From Lysobacter sp. M2-1 (GTDB taxonomy: Bacteria; Pseudomonadota; Gammaproteobacteria; Xanthomonadales; Xanthomonadaceae): a stretch of 64,000 nt of DNA. Under the pieces are notes generated by a model. That model did no database searches. It saw only the letters and a program-made list of their open reading frames with translations, and was not told the DNA's origin. The stretch's first letter is position 1. Each line of letters begins with the position of its first letter. Of this stretch, positions 27,279-36,067 are shown piece after piece. Both the position numbers and the translations under genes were made by a program. Location: positions 496,001 through 560,000 of the forward strand of contig NZ_JAKPBU010000001.1 of NCBI RefSeq assembly GCF_022662495.1, written 5' to 3'.

Positions 27279-27944
27279 CAGCAGCGATACGTCGAGGTGA
27301 GATGCCAGCCGCACGGCGTTGGCGCCATGCGGCAGCATGCCCATGCACGGAACCGGCAACGCATCCTCCAACAGGTGGACATACTCGTCCGCGCGATCGA
27401 ACGCCGGATCGACCGCGCTGCCGATCCATCCCACCAACCGACAACCGTCGCCTTCGATCGCCCGCGCGCTGAGCCGCGCGTGACTCAGACAGCCCAGCCG
27501 CAGCCCGACCACCAGCACGACCGGCAGCGCGAGCGCACGCACCAGCTCGGCCTGGTCCAGGCCATCGGCGAGCGGCGCGGCCCAGCCACCCACGCCCTCC
27601 ACCACCACGTTGTCGGCTTGTGCGGCAATCCGGCGATACGCTTCGAGGATCGGCGCAAGCGTGACCGTCATCGCCGCATCGCGCGCGGCCAACTGTGGTG
27701 CGGTCGCAGCCGGCAACGCGTAGGGATTGTGCAAGGAATAATCGAAGCGCTCAGAACCCGCTTCGATCAGCGCCAGCGCATCGGCATTGCGCCACGCGCC
27801 GCCGACCCGCTCGCAGCCGCTGGCGACCGGCTTCATGCCCACGGCGGTCCGGCCTTGCGCGCGCAGCGCATGCAGCAGTGCGCAGCTCGCGACGGTCTTG
27901 CCGATGCCGGTGTCGGTACCGGTGACGTACAAGCCCTGGTTCAT
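27273..27944 (-). CDS. bioD: Dethiobiotin synthase
   Basis: A 223-residue ATP-dependent enzyme that closes the ureido ring of dethiobiotin from 7,8-diaminopelargonate and CO2 in biotin synthesis. The Walker A loop is GTDTGIGKT at residues 8-16. MKPVASGCE, VVVEGVGGWAAPL and RLGCLSHARLSA follow as in BioD. The start is ATG 27944; the open frame upstream has no homology. The final codon and TAG stop come from a REP-like arm. The other bio genes are not in the window. Confidence 0.94.
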   Translation of the reverse strand: MNQGLYVTGTDTGIGKTVASCALLHALRAQGRTAVGMKPVASGCERVGGAWRNADALALIEAGSERFDYSLHNPYALPAATAPQLAARDAAMTVTLAPILEAYRRIAAQADNVVVEGVGGWAAPLADGLDQAELVRALALPVVLVVGLRLGCLSHARLSARAIEGDGCRLVGWIGSAVDPAFDRADEYVHLLEDALPVPCMGMLPHGANAVRLASHLDVSLLL

Positions 27945-28169
27945 TGCGGCCGCGACGCAGCGGCCGACGGCGCCGCCCGGCTCCGCATCGGCGGGAGGCC
28001 ATGGATGATCGCAAGCCGCGGCGGCGGACACGGCAATGCCGCACCGGGCATGCCGACGGCGCGCATGAACGGGCGTCCACACAACCGGAGACCGTGTTCA
28101 TACCGCTTTGCTTGATCGCCAGGCACCCTGCCCCCAGTACGGAACATCCGCATCGCCTACACTTCGTCC
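27945..28169. other. Divergent bioD/msrC intergenic region
   Basis: 225 bases between divergent genes. I see no repeat, RNA structure or recognisable operator. Promoters for both genes are presumably here. Confidence 0.4.
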
Positions 28170-28655
28170 ATGTTCACTGCTTCCTCGCTTACCGGCAACA
28201 AGGCCGAGCAGTACGCCCAGTTGTTGCAGCAGGCGCGCGCGCTGATGGCCGGCGAATCCGACCGGGTCGCCAACGCCGCCAACCTGGCAGCCCTGGTCTA
28301 CCATGCGCTCCCGGATCTCAACTGGGTCGGGTTCTATTTCTTCGATGGTGTCGAGCTGGTGGTCGGTCCGTTCCAGGGGCTGCCGGCCTGCGTGCGTATC
28401 CCGCTGGACAAGGGCGTCTGCGGGGCAGCCGCGAGTACGCGGCAGACCCAGCGTATCGACGATGTGCACGCATTCCCGGGACACATCGCCTGCGACTCGG
28501 CGTCCAATTCCGAGCTGGTCGTGCCGCTGGTCGCGGCCGACGGCAGCCTGCTCGGCGTGTTCGATCTCGACAGTCCGAAGCATGCACGCTTCGATGCCGA
28601 CGACCAGGCTGGCCTCGAAGCGCTCGCCTTTGCGTTGATACAGTCATTGCCATGA
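28170..28655 (+). CDS. msrC: Free methionine-(R)-sulfoxide reductase (GAF domain)
   Basis: A 161-residue GAF-domain enzyme (fRMsr, YebR-like) that reduces free methionine-R-sulfoxide with thioredoxin. The three conserved cysteines lie in GLPACVRIP, DKGVCGAAA and GHIACDSASNSELVVPL. The last of these, with the SNSELVVPL context, is the family hallmark. Its TGA overlaps the next ATG (ATGA), so the TfoX-like gene is coupled to it. Confidence 0.92.
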   Translation: MFTASSLTGNKAEQYAQLLQQARALMAGESDRVANAANLAALVYHALPDLNWVGFYFFDGVELVVGPFQGLPACVRIPLDKGVCGAAASTRQTQRIDDVHAFPGHIACDSASNSELVVPLVAADGSLLGVFDLDSPKHARFDADDQAGLEALAFALIQSLP

Positions 28656-29026
28656 CTTCCACCGCCGACAAGCTCCGCAATGTGGGACCCAAGAGCGCCG
28701 CCTGGCTGCGCCAGGTCGGTCTGCGCACGCGTGCGGACCTGGAGGCGGCCGGCACCGTGGATGCATTCATGCGCGTGAAGCGCGCCGGCTTCAAGCCCAG
28801 CATGAACCTGCTCTATGCGCTGGAAGGCGCCCTGCTCGACTGCCATTGGCAGGAGGTGCCGCACGCGCGGCGCGAACAGCTGGTGGCCGAAGCCGAGGCG
28901 GCGATCGCCCTGCTGCCGCCGCCACGCGGACGCCCGGCGGCCGGTCCGGTCACGACCACGCATATGGAGCAGGATGAGGCCCCGATGCCTGCCTTCTTCG
29001 ACGAGCCGGACGCGCAGGATCACTGA
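28652..29026 (+). CDS. TfoX C-terminal-domain protein
   Basis: A 124-residue protein. Residues 4-85 match the TfoX C-terminal domain, a helix-hairpin-helix-like fold. Recognisable pieces are LRNVGPKSAAWLRQVGLRTRADLEAAGTV-type segments and FKPSMNLLYALEGALL. The rest is a Pro- and acid-rich tail. It lacks the N-terminal domain of full TfoX/Sxy, so a competence role cannot be assumed. Coupled by ATGA to the msrC gene. Confidence 0.85.
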   Translation: MTSTADKLRNVGPKSAAWLRQVGLRTRADLEAAGTVDAFMRVKRAGFKPSMNLLYALEGALLDCHWQEVPHARREQLVAEAEAAIALLPPPRGRPAAGPVTTTHMEQDEAPMPAFFDEPDAQDH

Positions 29027-29033
29027 GTCGGCC

Positions 29034-29062
29034 CCGTGGGAGCGAGCTTGCTCGCGATCGCC
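29034..29062. repeat. Single REP-like arm (GTGGGAGCGAGCTTGCTCGCGA family)
   Basis: A hairpin-forming arm with core GAGCGAGCTTGCTCGCGA, just after the TfoX-C gene. It resembles the arm at 43967-44000. No full inverted partner is visible nearby. Confidence 0.6.
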
Positions 29063-29115
29063 TTCCCGCAAAACCACCCAAAGCATTCGCACCGGAGGCC
29101 GCTCCGGCGACACTG

Positions 29116-30222
29116 TCACGCTCCCGCGGACAGATCCGCGTGCAGCAGGCGGTGGAACAGATGCTCGCCGGCTTCGCGTCGCGCGGACAGGCGACCGGTC
29201 GAATACGCGCGCGAGCGCAGACCGCGCTGCACCGAATGGCAGATCGCCATGTCCTCGTCCTGGACCACGTCGCCGACCGCGATGCTCGCCAGGTTCTGCC
29301 CGCGTGCAGCCTCGGACACGTCGGCGAACCAGAAGTCGAAGATCACCTCGGTCCGGTCCACGCCGAGCGGGCGCACGATGTTGGTATCGAGCTTGCCCTC
29401 GTACCAGTTGAGCATGAAGTTGGGGTGGAACCAGTAGTACAGCGCGCGATCGCCGCCGCGGACCGCGGAGAACGTCGCATCGTCGCCCTGCACCACCGGG
29501 CTCGACTGCAGGCAATGGCGCGGACCGTTCTCGATGGTGTAGCGCTTGAAGTCCAGCACGCTGTTCAGCCCCTTGTGCAGGTGCGGGACGTGGTAGCCGC
29601 CGTCGAGGTAGTTATCGACGAACACCTTCCAGTTGCAGTCGAAGATGTAGTGACGGCGCTCGAACCAGTGCAGCGTGTCCAGCCGCAGCGCGCGCAGCTC
29701 GGCCATCACCGTCTCGCCGAAGTACTCCGCCAGCGACGGGCCGCCGCGCTCCAGCCGCACGAACACCCACTGTTCCCATTCCTCGACATCCACCGGCACC
29801 AGGCCGTGACCGGCGCGGTCGAAATGGCACTCTTCGAGGAATCCGGGCGTGCCCTTGAGCGCACCCTCCAGGGTGTAGGTCCAGCCGTGATAGGGACAAC
29901 GCAGGTTCTTCGCGCAGCCCTGCTCGGCGGTCATGACCGCGGCGGCATGGTGCCGGCAGACGTTGAAGAAGCCGCGCAGCACCCCGTCCTCGCCGCGCAC
30001 CACCAGGATCGGTTCGCCGGCGATCTCGCAGGTGGCATAGTCGCCCGGCGCACGGACCTGGTCCGCACGCGCGGCAAACTGCCAGGTGCGGGCGAAGGTG
30101 GTCTGCTTCTCCAGCGCGTGGATCCGCGGATCCACGTACCAGGAGGCCGGGATCGTGCTCGCTTCGGCCAGCGGCAGGGTCGGGTCGTACGCGTCGATCA
30201 ATCCGGCGACCGAAGTGGACAT
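29116..30222 (-). CDS. Rieske non-heme iron oxygenase alpha subunit
   Basis: A 368-residue ring-hydroxylating-type oxygenase. The N-terminal Rieske [2Fe-2S] domain has CRHHAAAV and CPYHGW ligand motifs (near residues 89 and 109). The catalytic domain has the mononuclear iron motif DNYLDGGYHVPHLH. Size and motifs resemble the choline/glycine-betaine/carnitine-type monooxygenase branch as much as aromatic dioxygenases, so the substrate is open. No reductase or beta subunit is adjacent. It lies between TfoX-C and glmS, with only 48 bases to the glmS stop, and might be cotranscribed with glmS. Confidence 0.88.
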   Translation of the reverse strand: MSTSVAGLIDAYDPTLPLAEASTIPASWYVDPRIHALEKQTTFARTWQFAARADQVRAPGDYATCEIAGEPILVVRGEDGVLRGFFNVCRHHAAAVMTAEQGCAKNLRCPYHGWTYTLEGALKGTPGFLEECHFDRAGHGLVPVDVEEWEQWVFVRLERGGPSLAEYFGETVMAELRALRLDTLHWFERRHYIFDCNWKVFVDNYLDGGYHVPHLHKGLNSVLDFKRYTIENGPRHCLQSSPVVQGDDATFSAVRGGDRALYYWFHPNFMLNWYEGKLDTNIVRPLGVDRTEVIFDFWFADVSEAARGQNLASIAVGDVVQDEDMAICHSVQRGLRSRAYSTGRLSARREAGEHLFHRLLHADLSAGA

Positions 30223-30270
30223 GCAGGGCTCCTGGCGTGAGGTGCACGCCAGTTTAGCCCGCCGCGCAGG

Positions 30271-32115
30271 TCACTCCACGGTCACCGACTTGGCCAGGTT
30301 ACGGGGCTTGTCGACGTCGGTGCCACGCGCCAGCGCGGCGTGGTAGGCGAGCAGCTGCACCGGGATCGCGTGCACGATCGGGCTGAGGATGCCGACGTGG
30401 CGCGGGGTGCGGATCACATGCACGCCTTCGGATTCGCTGAAATGGCTGTCGGCATCGGCGAACACGTACATCTCGCCGCCGCGCGCGCGCACTTCCTGGA
30501 TGTTGGATTTGACCTTTTCCAGCAGCGCGTCGTTGGGCGCGATCACCACCACCGGCATGTCGCTGTCGACCAGTGCCAGCGGCCCATGCTTGAGCTCCCC
30601 GGCGGGGTAGGCCTCGGCATGGATGTAGGAGATCTCCTTGAGCTTGAGCGCGCCTTCGAGCGCGATCGGGTAGTGCACACCGCGGCCCAGGAACAGGGCA
30701 TGCTGCTTGGGCGCGAATCGCTCGGACCAGGCGATGATCTGCGGCTCCAGGTTGAGCGCGTGCTGGACGCTGCCGGGCAGGTGCCGCAGCGCCTCGATCA
30801 GTTCGGTTTCCTTCGCATCGTCCAGCCGCCCGCGCAGCTTGGCCACGGTGCCGGCCAGCGCGAACAGCGCCACCAGCTGGGTGGTGAAGGCCTTGGTCGA
30901 CGCCACGCCGATCTCGGCGCCGGCGCGGGTGTAGAACACCAGCTTGCTGGCGCGCGGAATCGCGCTCTCTGGCACGTTGCAGATCGATAGCGTGCGCGCA
31001 TGGCCCAGCGCCTTGGCGTACTTCAGCGCCTCCATCGTGTCGAGCGTCTCGCCCGACTGGGAAATGGTGACGACCAGCTGGTTGGGGTTGGCGACGACTT
31101 CGCGGTAGCGGTACTCGCTGGCGATGTCCACCGCGCACGGGATCCCGCACAGGGCCTCGATCCAGTAACGCGCGGTCAGGCCGGCGTAGTAGCTCGTGCC
31201 GCAGGCGAGGATCTGGATCGCCTCGATGCCGTCGAACACCGATTCCGCGTCGGCTCCGAACAGCGCGGGGTCGAATGCGTTGCGGTCGGCAATCGCCTCG
31301 ATCGTGTCGCCGATCGCGCGCGGCTGTTCGTGGATCTCCTTCTGCATGAAGTGCCGGTACGGCCCCAGCTCCAGCGATGCCAGCGACACGTCCGAGACAT
31401 GCACTTCGCGCTCGACCGGCTGGTCGTCGGCACCGAAGACGCGTACCGCTTCGCGCGTGACTTCGGCAGTGTCGCCTTCCTCGAGGAAGATCACCCGGCG
31501 CGTGGCCTGCACGATCGCCGACACGTCCGAAGCCACGAAGTTCTCGCCATCGCCCAGGCCGATGAGCAGCGGACAGCCCATGCGCGCGCAGACCATGCGT
31601 CCGGGCTCCTTGCGGCTGACCACGGCCAGCGCGTAAGCGCCATGGAGTTCCTTCACGGTCTTCTGCAGCGCCGCCAGCAGGTCGTTGCCCTGCTGCAGGT
31701 GATGGTGGATCAGATGCGCGATGACCTCGGTATCGGTCTGCGACTCGAATGCGTAACCCAGCGCGCGCAGGCGTTCGCGCTGCTGCTCGTGGTTCTCGAT
31801 GATGCCGTTGTGCACCAGCGCCACACCGTGGCTGATGTGCGGGTGCGCATTGCCTTCGGTCACCCCGCCGTGGGTCGCCCATCGGGTGTGGCCGATGCCG
31901 AGGCTGGAGTGAAATGCCTCGCTGGTTGCCGCCGCTTCCATTTCGGAAACGCGGCCAGTGCGGCGCACGCGGCGCACGTCGGGACCATCCGCGGCCCCGG
32001 CATCGACGATGGCGATGCCCGCCGAATCGTAGCCCCGGTATTCGAGCCGTTTCAGGCCCTCGATCAGGACGGGAACCACATCGCGATTCGCGATCGCGCC
32101 GACGATGCCGCACAT
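30271..32115 (-). CDS. glmS: Glutamine-fructose-6-phosphate aminotransferase (isomerizing)
   Basis: A 614-residue enzyme making glucosamine-6-phosphate from fructose-6-phosphate and glutamine, the first step of amino-sugar and peptidoglycan precursor synthesis. The nucleophilic Cys is residue 2 (MCGIVGAI). The glutaminase domain is followed by two SIS sugar-isomerase domains ([11 protein letters not shown] near 310, SQSGETLDT near 360) and the C-terminal LAKSVTVE. The start is fixed by the N-terminal cysteine. I saw no glmS ribozyme-like leader. Confidence 0.97.
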   Translation of the reverse strand: MCGIVGAIANRDVVPVLIEGLKRLEYRGYDSAGIAIVDAGAADGPDVRRVRRTGRVSEMEAAATSEAFHSSLGIGHTRWATHGGVTEGNAHPHISHGVALVHNGIIENHEQQRERLRALGYAFESQTDTEVIAHLIHHHLQQGNDLLAALQKTVKELHGAYALAVVSRKEPGRMVCARMGCPLLIGLGDGENFVASDVSAIVQATRRVIFLEEGDTAEVTREAVRVFGADDQPVEREVHVSDVSLASLELGPYRHFMQKEIHEQPRAIGDTIEAIADRNAFDPALFGADAESVFDGIEAIQILACGTSYYAGLTARYWIEALCGIPCAVDIASEYRYREVVANPNQLVVTISQSGETLDTMEALKYAKALGHARTLSICNVPESAIPRASKLVFYTRAGAEIGVASTKAFTTQLVALFALAGTVAKLRGRLDDAKETELIEALRHLPGSVQHALNLEPQIIAWSERFAPKQHALFLGRGVHYPIALEGALKLKEISYIHAEAYPAGELKHGPLALVDSDMPVVVIAPNDALLEKVKSNIQEVRARGGEMYVFADADSHFSESEGVHVIRTPRHVGILSPIVHAIPVQLLAYHAALARGTDVDKPRNLAKSVTVE

Positions 32116-32168
32116 GGAAGAAGCCCTTTGTTTGTCGTTTGCAGTGTAAACGGCGAAACCCGGCAACA

Positions 32169-32201
32169 GCGTCCGCGCGGACGCTCCGACCGTCCGGACG
32201 G
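32169..32201. promoter_or_regulatory. Two palindromes: candidate enhancer sites for the sigma-54 activator
   Basis: A perfect 16-bp palindrome GCGTCCGCGCGGACGC (32169-32184) and a perfect 12-bp palindrome CCGTCCGGACGG (32190-32201), 19 bp centre to centre, share CGTCCG/CGGACG half-sites. Relative to the start expected from the sigma-54 promoter at 32247-32263, they are centred near -97 and -78, where bacterial enhancer-binding proteins sit. They are the best candidates for binding by the response regulator at 37378-38712. Confidence 0.65.
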
Positions 32202-32246
32202 ACACTTCGTTCCGGATTATTTTCCATATAAATCAATCTGTTGCGA

Positions 32247-32263
32247 TTGGCACGCCGATTGCT
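32247..32263 (+). promoter_or_regulatory. Sigma-54 (RpoN) promoter of the ABC export operon
   Basis: TTGGCACG-CCGA-TTGCT matches the -24/-12 consensus (TGGCACG-N4-TTGCW) at every conserved position, with correct GG-to-GC spacing. The predicted start point is about 32274, giving a leader of some 26 bases to ATG 32300. The same operon ends with an AAA+ sigma-54 activator, which supports the assignment. Confidence 0.9.
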
Positions 32264-32299
32264 TTGTACCTGGGTAATCCCCAGCAGAGCCCGCATCGC

Positions 32300-33592
32300 A
32301 TGGAACAACGCGCCCGCATCCGCGACACCGCCGGCCAGGACACGGTACTGGCCGCGCCGCGTGCCAGCCGCCAGCGCAAGGCCTGGTTGGCCGGCGCCAT
32401 CGGCGGGGCGCTGCTGCTGGCGCTGCTTGCATGGGTGGTCAGCGGCTGGGCAAGCGGCGGTCGCTCCTTCGATGCCGAGCGCCTGCGCGTTGCCGAGGTG
32501 AAGCGCGGCGACCTGGTGCGCGACCTGTCGGCGGACGGCCGCCTGATCGCGGCCAACAGCCCGACCCTGTACGCGATCGCCGCCGGTACAGTCGCGCTGA
32601 AGGTGGTGGCCGGCGACCGGGTCAGGAAGGGCCAGGCGCTGGCGGTGATCGACAGCCCAGAACTGCGCAGCAAGCTGGTGCAGGAGGAATCCACCCTCGC
32701 AAGCATGGAAGCCGAGGCCAGCCGAGCGCTGCTCGATGCGCAGCTGTCGCGTTCGAATGCACGCAAGCTGCTCGACCAGGCGCAGATCGACCGCACCGCT
32801 GCGGAACGCGACCTGCAGCGCTTCCAACGCGGGTTCGATGGCGGCGCGGTGCCGCAGGTCGACCTGTCGGCCGCGCAAGACACCATGAAGAAATCCGAAC
32901 TGGGTCTCTCGGCGGCGCAGCGCGAGTTCCGCCTGCAGTCCGAAGGCGCGGGCCTGGACGCGCGCAACAAGCGCCTGCTCGCCGACCGGCAGAAAGCGGT
33001 GGTGGCCGAGCTGCGCCGCCAGGTCGACAAACTGACCGTGCGCGCACCGTTCGACGGTCAGGTCGGCCAGGTGCAGATCGCGCAGGGCACCAATGTCGTC
33101 GCCAACGGCCCGGTCATGAGCGTGGTCGACCTGTCCATGTTCGAACTGGAAATCAAGGTGCCGGAAAGCTTCGCCCGCGATCTGGGCATCGGCATGCCGG
33201 CCCAGGTCGTCAGCACCGGCACCGCCTATGCGGCCGAGGTCTCGGCGGTGTCGCCCGAAGTGGTCAATGGCGAGGTCAATGCGCGCCTGCGGTTCGCCGA
33301 AGGCAAGCAGCCGCCCGGCCTGCGCCAGAACCAGCGCCTGTCCGCGCGCATCGTGCTCGACACGCGCCGCAACGTCTTGATGGTCGATCGCGGTCCGTTC
33401 CTGGAACAGGACGGCGGCCGCTTCGCCTACGTCGTCGACGGCAGCCAGGCCGTGCGTCGCCCCATCCGCACCGGCGCCAGCAGCCTGTCGTCGGTGGAAA
33501 TCGTCTCGGGCCTGCAGGCGGGCGACCGCATCGTGGTCTCGGGCACCGACTTGTTCGACAACGCGGACCGGGTCCGCATCCACGGAGACTGA
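32300..33592 (+). CDS. HlyD/MacA-like periplasmic adaptor of a tripartite ABC exporter
   Basis: A 430-residue membrane-fusion protein. It has a cytoplasmic N-terminus, one membrane helix (about 28-50), a lipoyl half-motif (YAIAAGTVALKVVAGDRVRKG), a long coiled-coil region (about 120-235), the second lipoyl half (KLTVRAPFDGQVGQVQIAQG) and beta-barrel domains. It would bridge the inner-membrane ABC unit and an outer-membrane channel. ATG 32300 is chosen because the earlier in-frame TTG at 32264 lies at the edge of the sigma-54 promoter. Its ribosome-binding site is weak. First gene of the sigma-54-controlled operon. Confidence 0.9.
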   Translation: MEQRARIRDTAGQDTVLAAPRASRQRKAWLAGAIGGALLLALLAWVVSGWASGGRSFDAERLRVAEVKRGDLVRDLSADGRLIAANSPTLYAIAAGTVALKVVAGDRVRKGQALAVIDSPELRSKLVQEESTLASMEAEASRALLDAQLSRSNARKLLDQAQIDRTAAERDLQRFQRGFDGGAVPQVDLSAAQDTMKKSELGLSAAQREFRLQSEGAGLDARNKRLLADRQKAVVAELRRQVDKLTVRAPFDGQVGQVQIAQGTNVVANGPVMSVVDLSMFELEIKVPESFARDLGIGMPAQVVSTGTAYAAEVSAVSPEVVNGEVNARLRFAEGKQPPGLRQNQRLSARIVLDTRRNVLMVDRGPFLEQDGGRFAYVVDGSQAVRRPIRTGASSLSSVEIVSGLQAGDRIVVSGTDLFDNADRVRIHGD

Positions 33593-33594
33593 CC

Positions 33595-33813
33595 ATGGCT
33601 GTCCAATCCAAGCAAGACTTCCTCGCCTTCCCCGCGCAGCTGCACTGGAGCGCGCAGGACCTCGCCGACGCCGTGCCGCTGCGCCTGTTCGAGCTCTTCG
33701 CCTTCGATCCGGCCGACGCGATGCCCAGCGCCAATCGCACACCCGCGCGCACGCATCGCCGCGGCTACCTGCCTACCGCGCCGCTGTCCACGCTGTTCCA
33801 CGTCCGCGGCTGA
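33595..33813 (+). CDS. Orphan 72-aa protein in the ABC export operon
   Basis: A 72-residue protein beginning MAVQSKQDFLAFPAQ, two bases after the adaptor stop, with GGAGA eight bases upstream of its ATG. The first half is amphipathic (LADAVPLRLFELFAFDP). The second is Pro/Arg/Thr-rich (RTPARTHRRGYLPTAPLS). It has no cysteine, signal peptide or membrane helix. I recognise no family. Its position between adaptor and ATPase makes it a candidate for an exported peptide, a small regulator or an assembly factor, all inference. The chance that it is non-coding is not negligible, but the ribosome-binding site and spacing favour a gene. Confidence 0.6.
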   Translation: MAVQSKQDFLAFPAQLHWSAQDLADAVPLRLFELFAFDPADAMPSANRTPARTHRRGYLPTAPLSTLFHVRG

Positions 33814-33852
33814 ACCGCCGCCGGCGTTCCCGCCTTCTTCCTGGAGTCTCCC

Positions 33853-34587
33853 ATGCTGCAGATGCAATCCGTCGCCAAGGTCTACCGCACCGAGCTGGTC
33901 GAAACGCATGCGCTGCGTTCGCTCGATCTGCACGTGGCCGAGGGCGAGTTCGTCGCCGTTACCGGTCCGTCCGGTTCGGGCAAGACCACGTTCCTCAACA
34001 TCGCCGGCCTGCTGGAAACCTTCACCGGCGGAACCTACCTGCTCGACGGCGCGGACGTGCGCGGCCTGTCCGACGATGCGCGCAGCCGGCTGCGCAACCA
34101 GAAGATCGGCTTCATCTTCCAGAGCTTCAACCTGATCCCGGACCTCAACCTGTTCGACAACTGCGACGTCCCGCTGCGCTACCGCGGCATGCCCGCGGCC
34201 GAACGCAAGCTGCGGATCGAGGATGCGCTTGGACTGGTGGGCCTGGGCTCGCGGATGAAGCACTTCCCGGCCGAGCTGTCGGGCGGACAGCAGCAGCGCG
34301 CTGCGATCGCACGCGCTCTGGCTGGAAGTCCACGCCTGCTGCTCGCGGACGAACCCACCGGCAACCTGGATTCGCAGATGGCGCGCAGCGTGCTGGAGCT
34401 GCTGGAGGACATCAATGCGCAGGGCACCACGATCGTGATGGTCACCCACGATCCGGAGCTGGCTGCGCGCGCGCAGCGCAACGTTCACATCGTCGACGGC
34501 ATGGCCACCGATCTGTCGGTGGAACCCGGCCTGGCGCGCGTCGCGCGCGAATCGCGGATGTCCTCGGCGATCGCGACCGAATCCTGA
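33853..34587 (+). CDS. ABC transporter ATP-binding protein (MacB/LolD type)
   Basis: A 244-residue ABC ATPase with Walker A GPSGSGKTT (near 39), Q-loop FIFQSFNLIPDLN, the signature LSGGQQQRAAIARAL, Walker B LLLADEPTGNLD and the H-loop histidine in VMVTHD. The DEPTGNLDS motif places it in the MacB/LolD/FtsE-like group, which works with FtsX-type permeases through mechanotransmission rather than a substrate channel. The permeases follow downstream. Confidence 0.95.
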   Translation: MLQMQSVAKVYRTELVETHALRSLDLHVAEGEFVAVTGPSGSGKTTFLNIAGLLETFTGGTYLLDGADVRGLSDDARSRLRNQKIGFIFQSFNLIPDLNLFDNCDVPLRYRGMPAAERKLRIEDALGLVGLGSRMKHFPAELSGGQQQRAAIARALAGSPRLLLADEPTGNLDSQMARSVLELLEDINAQGTTIVMVTHDPELAARAQRNVHIVDGMATDLSVEPGLARVARESRMSSAIATES

Positions 34588-34674
34588 CGCGCCGCGCCCG
34601 CCGTACAGCCCGACCACCCGATCGACTCGCTTTCCGCCCCCAGAACCACGGCCCACGCGCCCACGGAGCCCGCC

Positions 34675-35985
34675 ATGTTCGGCTACTACCTCAACCTCGC
34701 CATGCGCAGCTTCCGGCGCAACAAGGTCCTCACTGCATTGATGGTGCTGGCGATCGCGCTGGGCATCGGCGCGGCGATGACCACGCTCACCGTGTTCTAC
34801 GTGCTGGCGGGCGATCCCATCCCGCAGAAGAGCGACAAGCTGTTCTACCCGCGCATGGATCCGCGCTCGATGAACGGCTTCACCCCCGGCGACGATCCGG
34901 AAGAACAGATGACGCGTTTCGATGCCGAAACGCTGCTGCGCGACAAGCGCGGCGATCGCCAGGCGATGATGACCGGCGGCGGTCTGGCGGTGGAAGCGCA
35001 GGACGGCAAGCTTGATCCGTTCTCGGTCGATGCCCGCTACACCTCGTCCGACTTCTTCCCCATGTTCGATGCGCCCTTCCGCTTCGGCTCCGGCTGGAGC
35101 GCGGCCGATGACGAGGGACGCGCGCGGGTCGCCGTCATCTCGCGCGCGCTCAACGACAAGCTGTTCGCGGGCGGCAACAGCGTGGGCAAGACCTTGCTGG
35201 CGAACAGGGTGCAGTTCCGCATCGTCGGTGTGCTCGACGAATGGCGGCCGACGCCCAAGTTCTACGATCTCACCAACGACCGCTTCACCGAAGTCGAGCA
35301 GGTGTTCGTGCCGTTCCAGACCTCGCGCGCACTGGACCTGGGCAGCCAGGGCAACATGAGCTGCTGGGGCGACAGCGGCTCCGACGAGGAAGGCTCGCAG
35401 GGCCTCAATGCGCCCTGCACCTGGCTCCAGTACTGGGTGGAGCTCGGCAGCCCGGAAAAGGTCGCGGCCTATCGCCAGTACCTGGAGAACTATTCCAACC
35501 AGCAACGCGCGGCCGGACGTTTCGAGCGGCCCACCAACATCCGGCTGCACAGCGTCATGGAATGGCTGGACGAGCGCGAAGCGGTGCCCGGCGACGTGCG
35601 CCTGCAGATGTGGCTGGCCTTCGGTTTCCTGCTGGTCTGCCTGGTGAACACGGTCGGCCTGCTGCTGGCCAAGTTCCTGCGGCGTTCGTCCGAGATCGGC
35701 GTGCGCAGGGCATTGGGTGCATCGCGGCGCGCGATCTTCGCCCAGTGCCTGATCGAATCGGGCGCCGTGGGTCTGGCCGGTGGCATCGCCGGCCTGGGCC
35801 TGGCCCTGCTCGGCCTGTGGGCTGTCCGTCAACAACCGGCCGACTACGCCGAACTCGCGCACCTGGATGTGCCGATGCTGCTGACCACGTTGGCGCTGGC
35901 GCTGGTCAGCAGCGTACTGGCGGGCCTGCTGCCCGCATGGCGCGCCATGCAGGTAACGCCGGCCATCCAGCTCAAAACGCAGTAG
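34675..35985 (+). CDS. ABC transporter permease, MacB/FtsX type (first)
   Basis: A 436-residue permease with one N-terminal helix (about 18-45), a large periplasmic MacB-PCD-like domain (about 50-300) and three C-terminal helices of the FtsX domain. The coupling region EIGVRRALGASRRAIFAQ lies near residue 340. The periplasmic domain contains a Cys pair (SCWGDSG and APCTWLQ) that could form a disulfide. The TAG stop is supplied by a GTCGGGG-type hairpin repeat. It is paired with a second, different permease, so the exporter is probably a heterodimer. Confidence 0.9.
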   Translation: MFGYYLNLAMRSFRRNKVLTALMVLAIALGIGAAMTTLTVFYVLAGDPIPQKSDKLFYPRMDPRSMNGFTPGDDPEEQMTRFDAETLLRDKRGDRQAMMTGGGLAVEAQDGKLDPFSVDARYTSSDFFPMFDAPFRFGSGWSAADDEGRARVAVISRALNDKLFAGGNSVGKTLLANRVQFRIVGVLDEWRPTPKFYDLTNDRFTEVEQVFVPFQTSRALDLGSQGNMSCWGDSGSDEEGSQGLNAPCTWLQYWVELGSPEKVAAYRQYLENYSNQQRAAGRFERPTNIRLHSVMEWLDEREAVPGDVRLQMWLAFGFLLVCLVNTVGLLLAKFLRRSSEIGVRRALGASRRAIFAQCLIESGAVGLAGGIAGLGLALLGLWAVRQQPADYAELAHLDVPMLLTTLALALVSSVLAGLLPAWRAMQVTPAIQLKTQ

Positions 35986-36006
35986 GTCGGGGCTACGCCC
36001 CCCGAC
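35982..36006. repeat. GTCGGGG hairpin repeat overlapping the permease stop codon
   Basis: The sequence TAGGTCGGGGCTACG and its complementary CCCCCGAC arm form a hairpin that starts at the TAG stop of the first permease. The same 16-base core is found in opposite orientation at 40102-40117, where it starts at the TAG stop of glmU. Confidence 0.75.
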
Positions 36007-36067
36007 GCCCAGCAATTCGGAACTTTCGCACCGCCTGGGATATAGGCCCCACCCACAGGACACGCCC

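Noticed and set aside
24290-27382. A 1030-residue minus-strand open frame opposite the RND pump
   Set aside because: Antisense shadow of a clearly assigned RND permease; His/Arg/Gln-rich composition without domains.
28652-29026. Calling the TfoX-C protein a competence regulator (tfoX/sxy)
   Set aside because: Only the C-terminal domain is present; the N-terminal domain of TfoX regulators is missing.
32116-32299. A glmS ribozyme/riboswitch ahead of glmS
   Set aside because: That element is known from Gram-positive bacteria, and no matching pseudoknot core is visible. The region holds the sigma-54 promoter and palindromes of the divergent operon instead.
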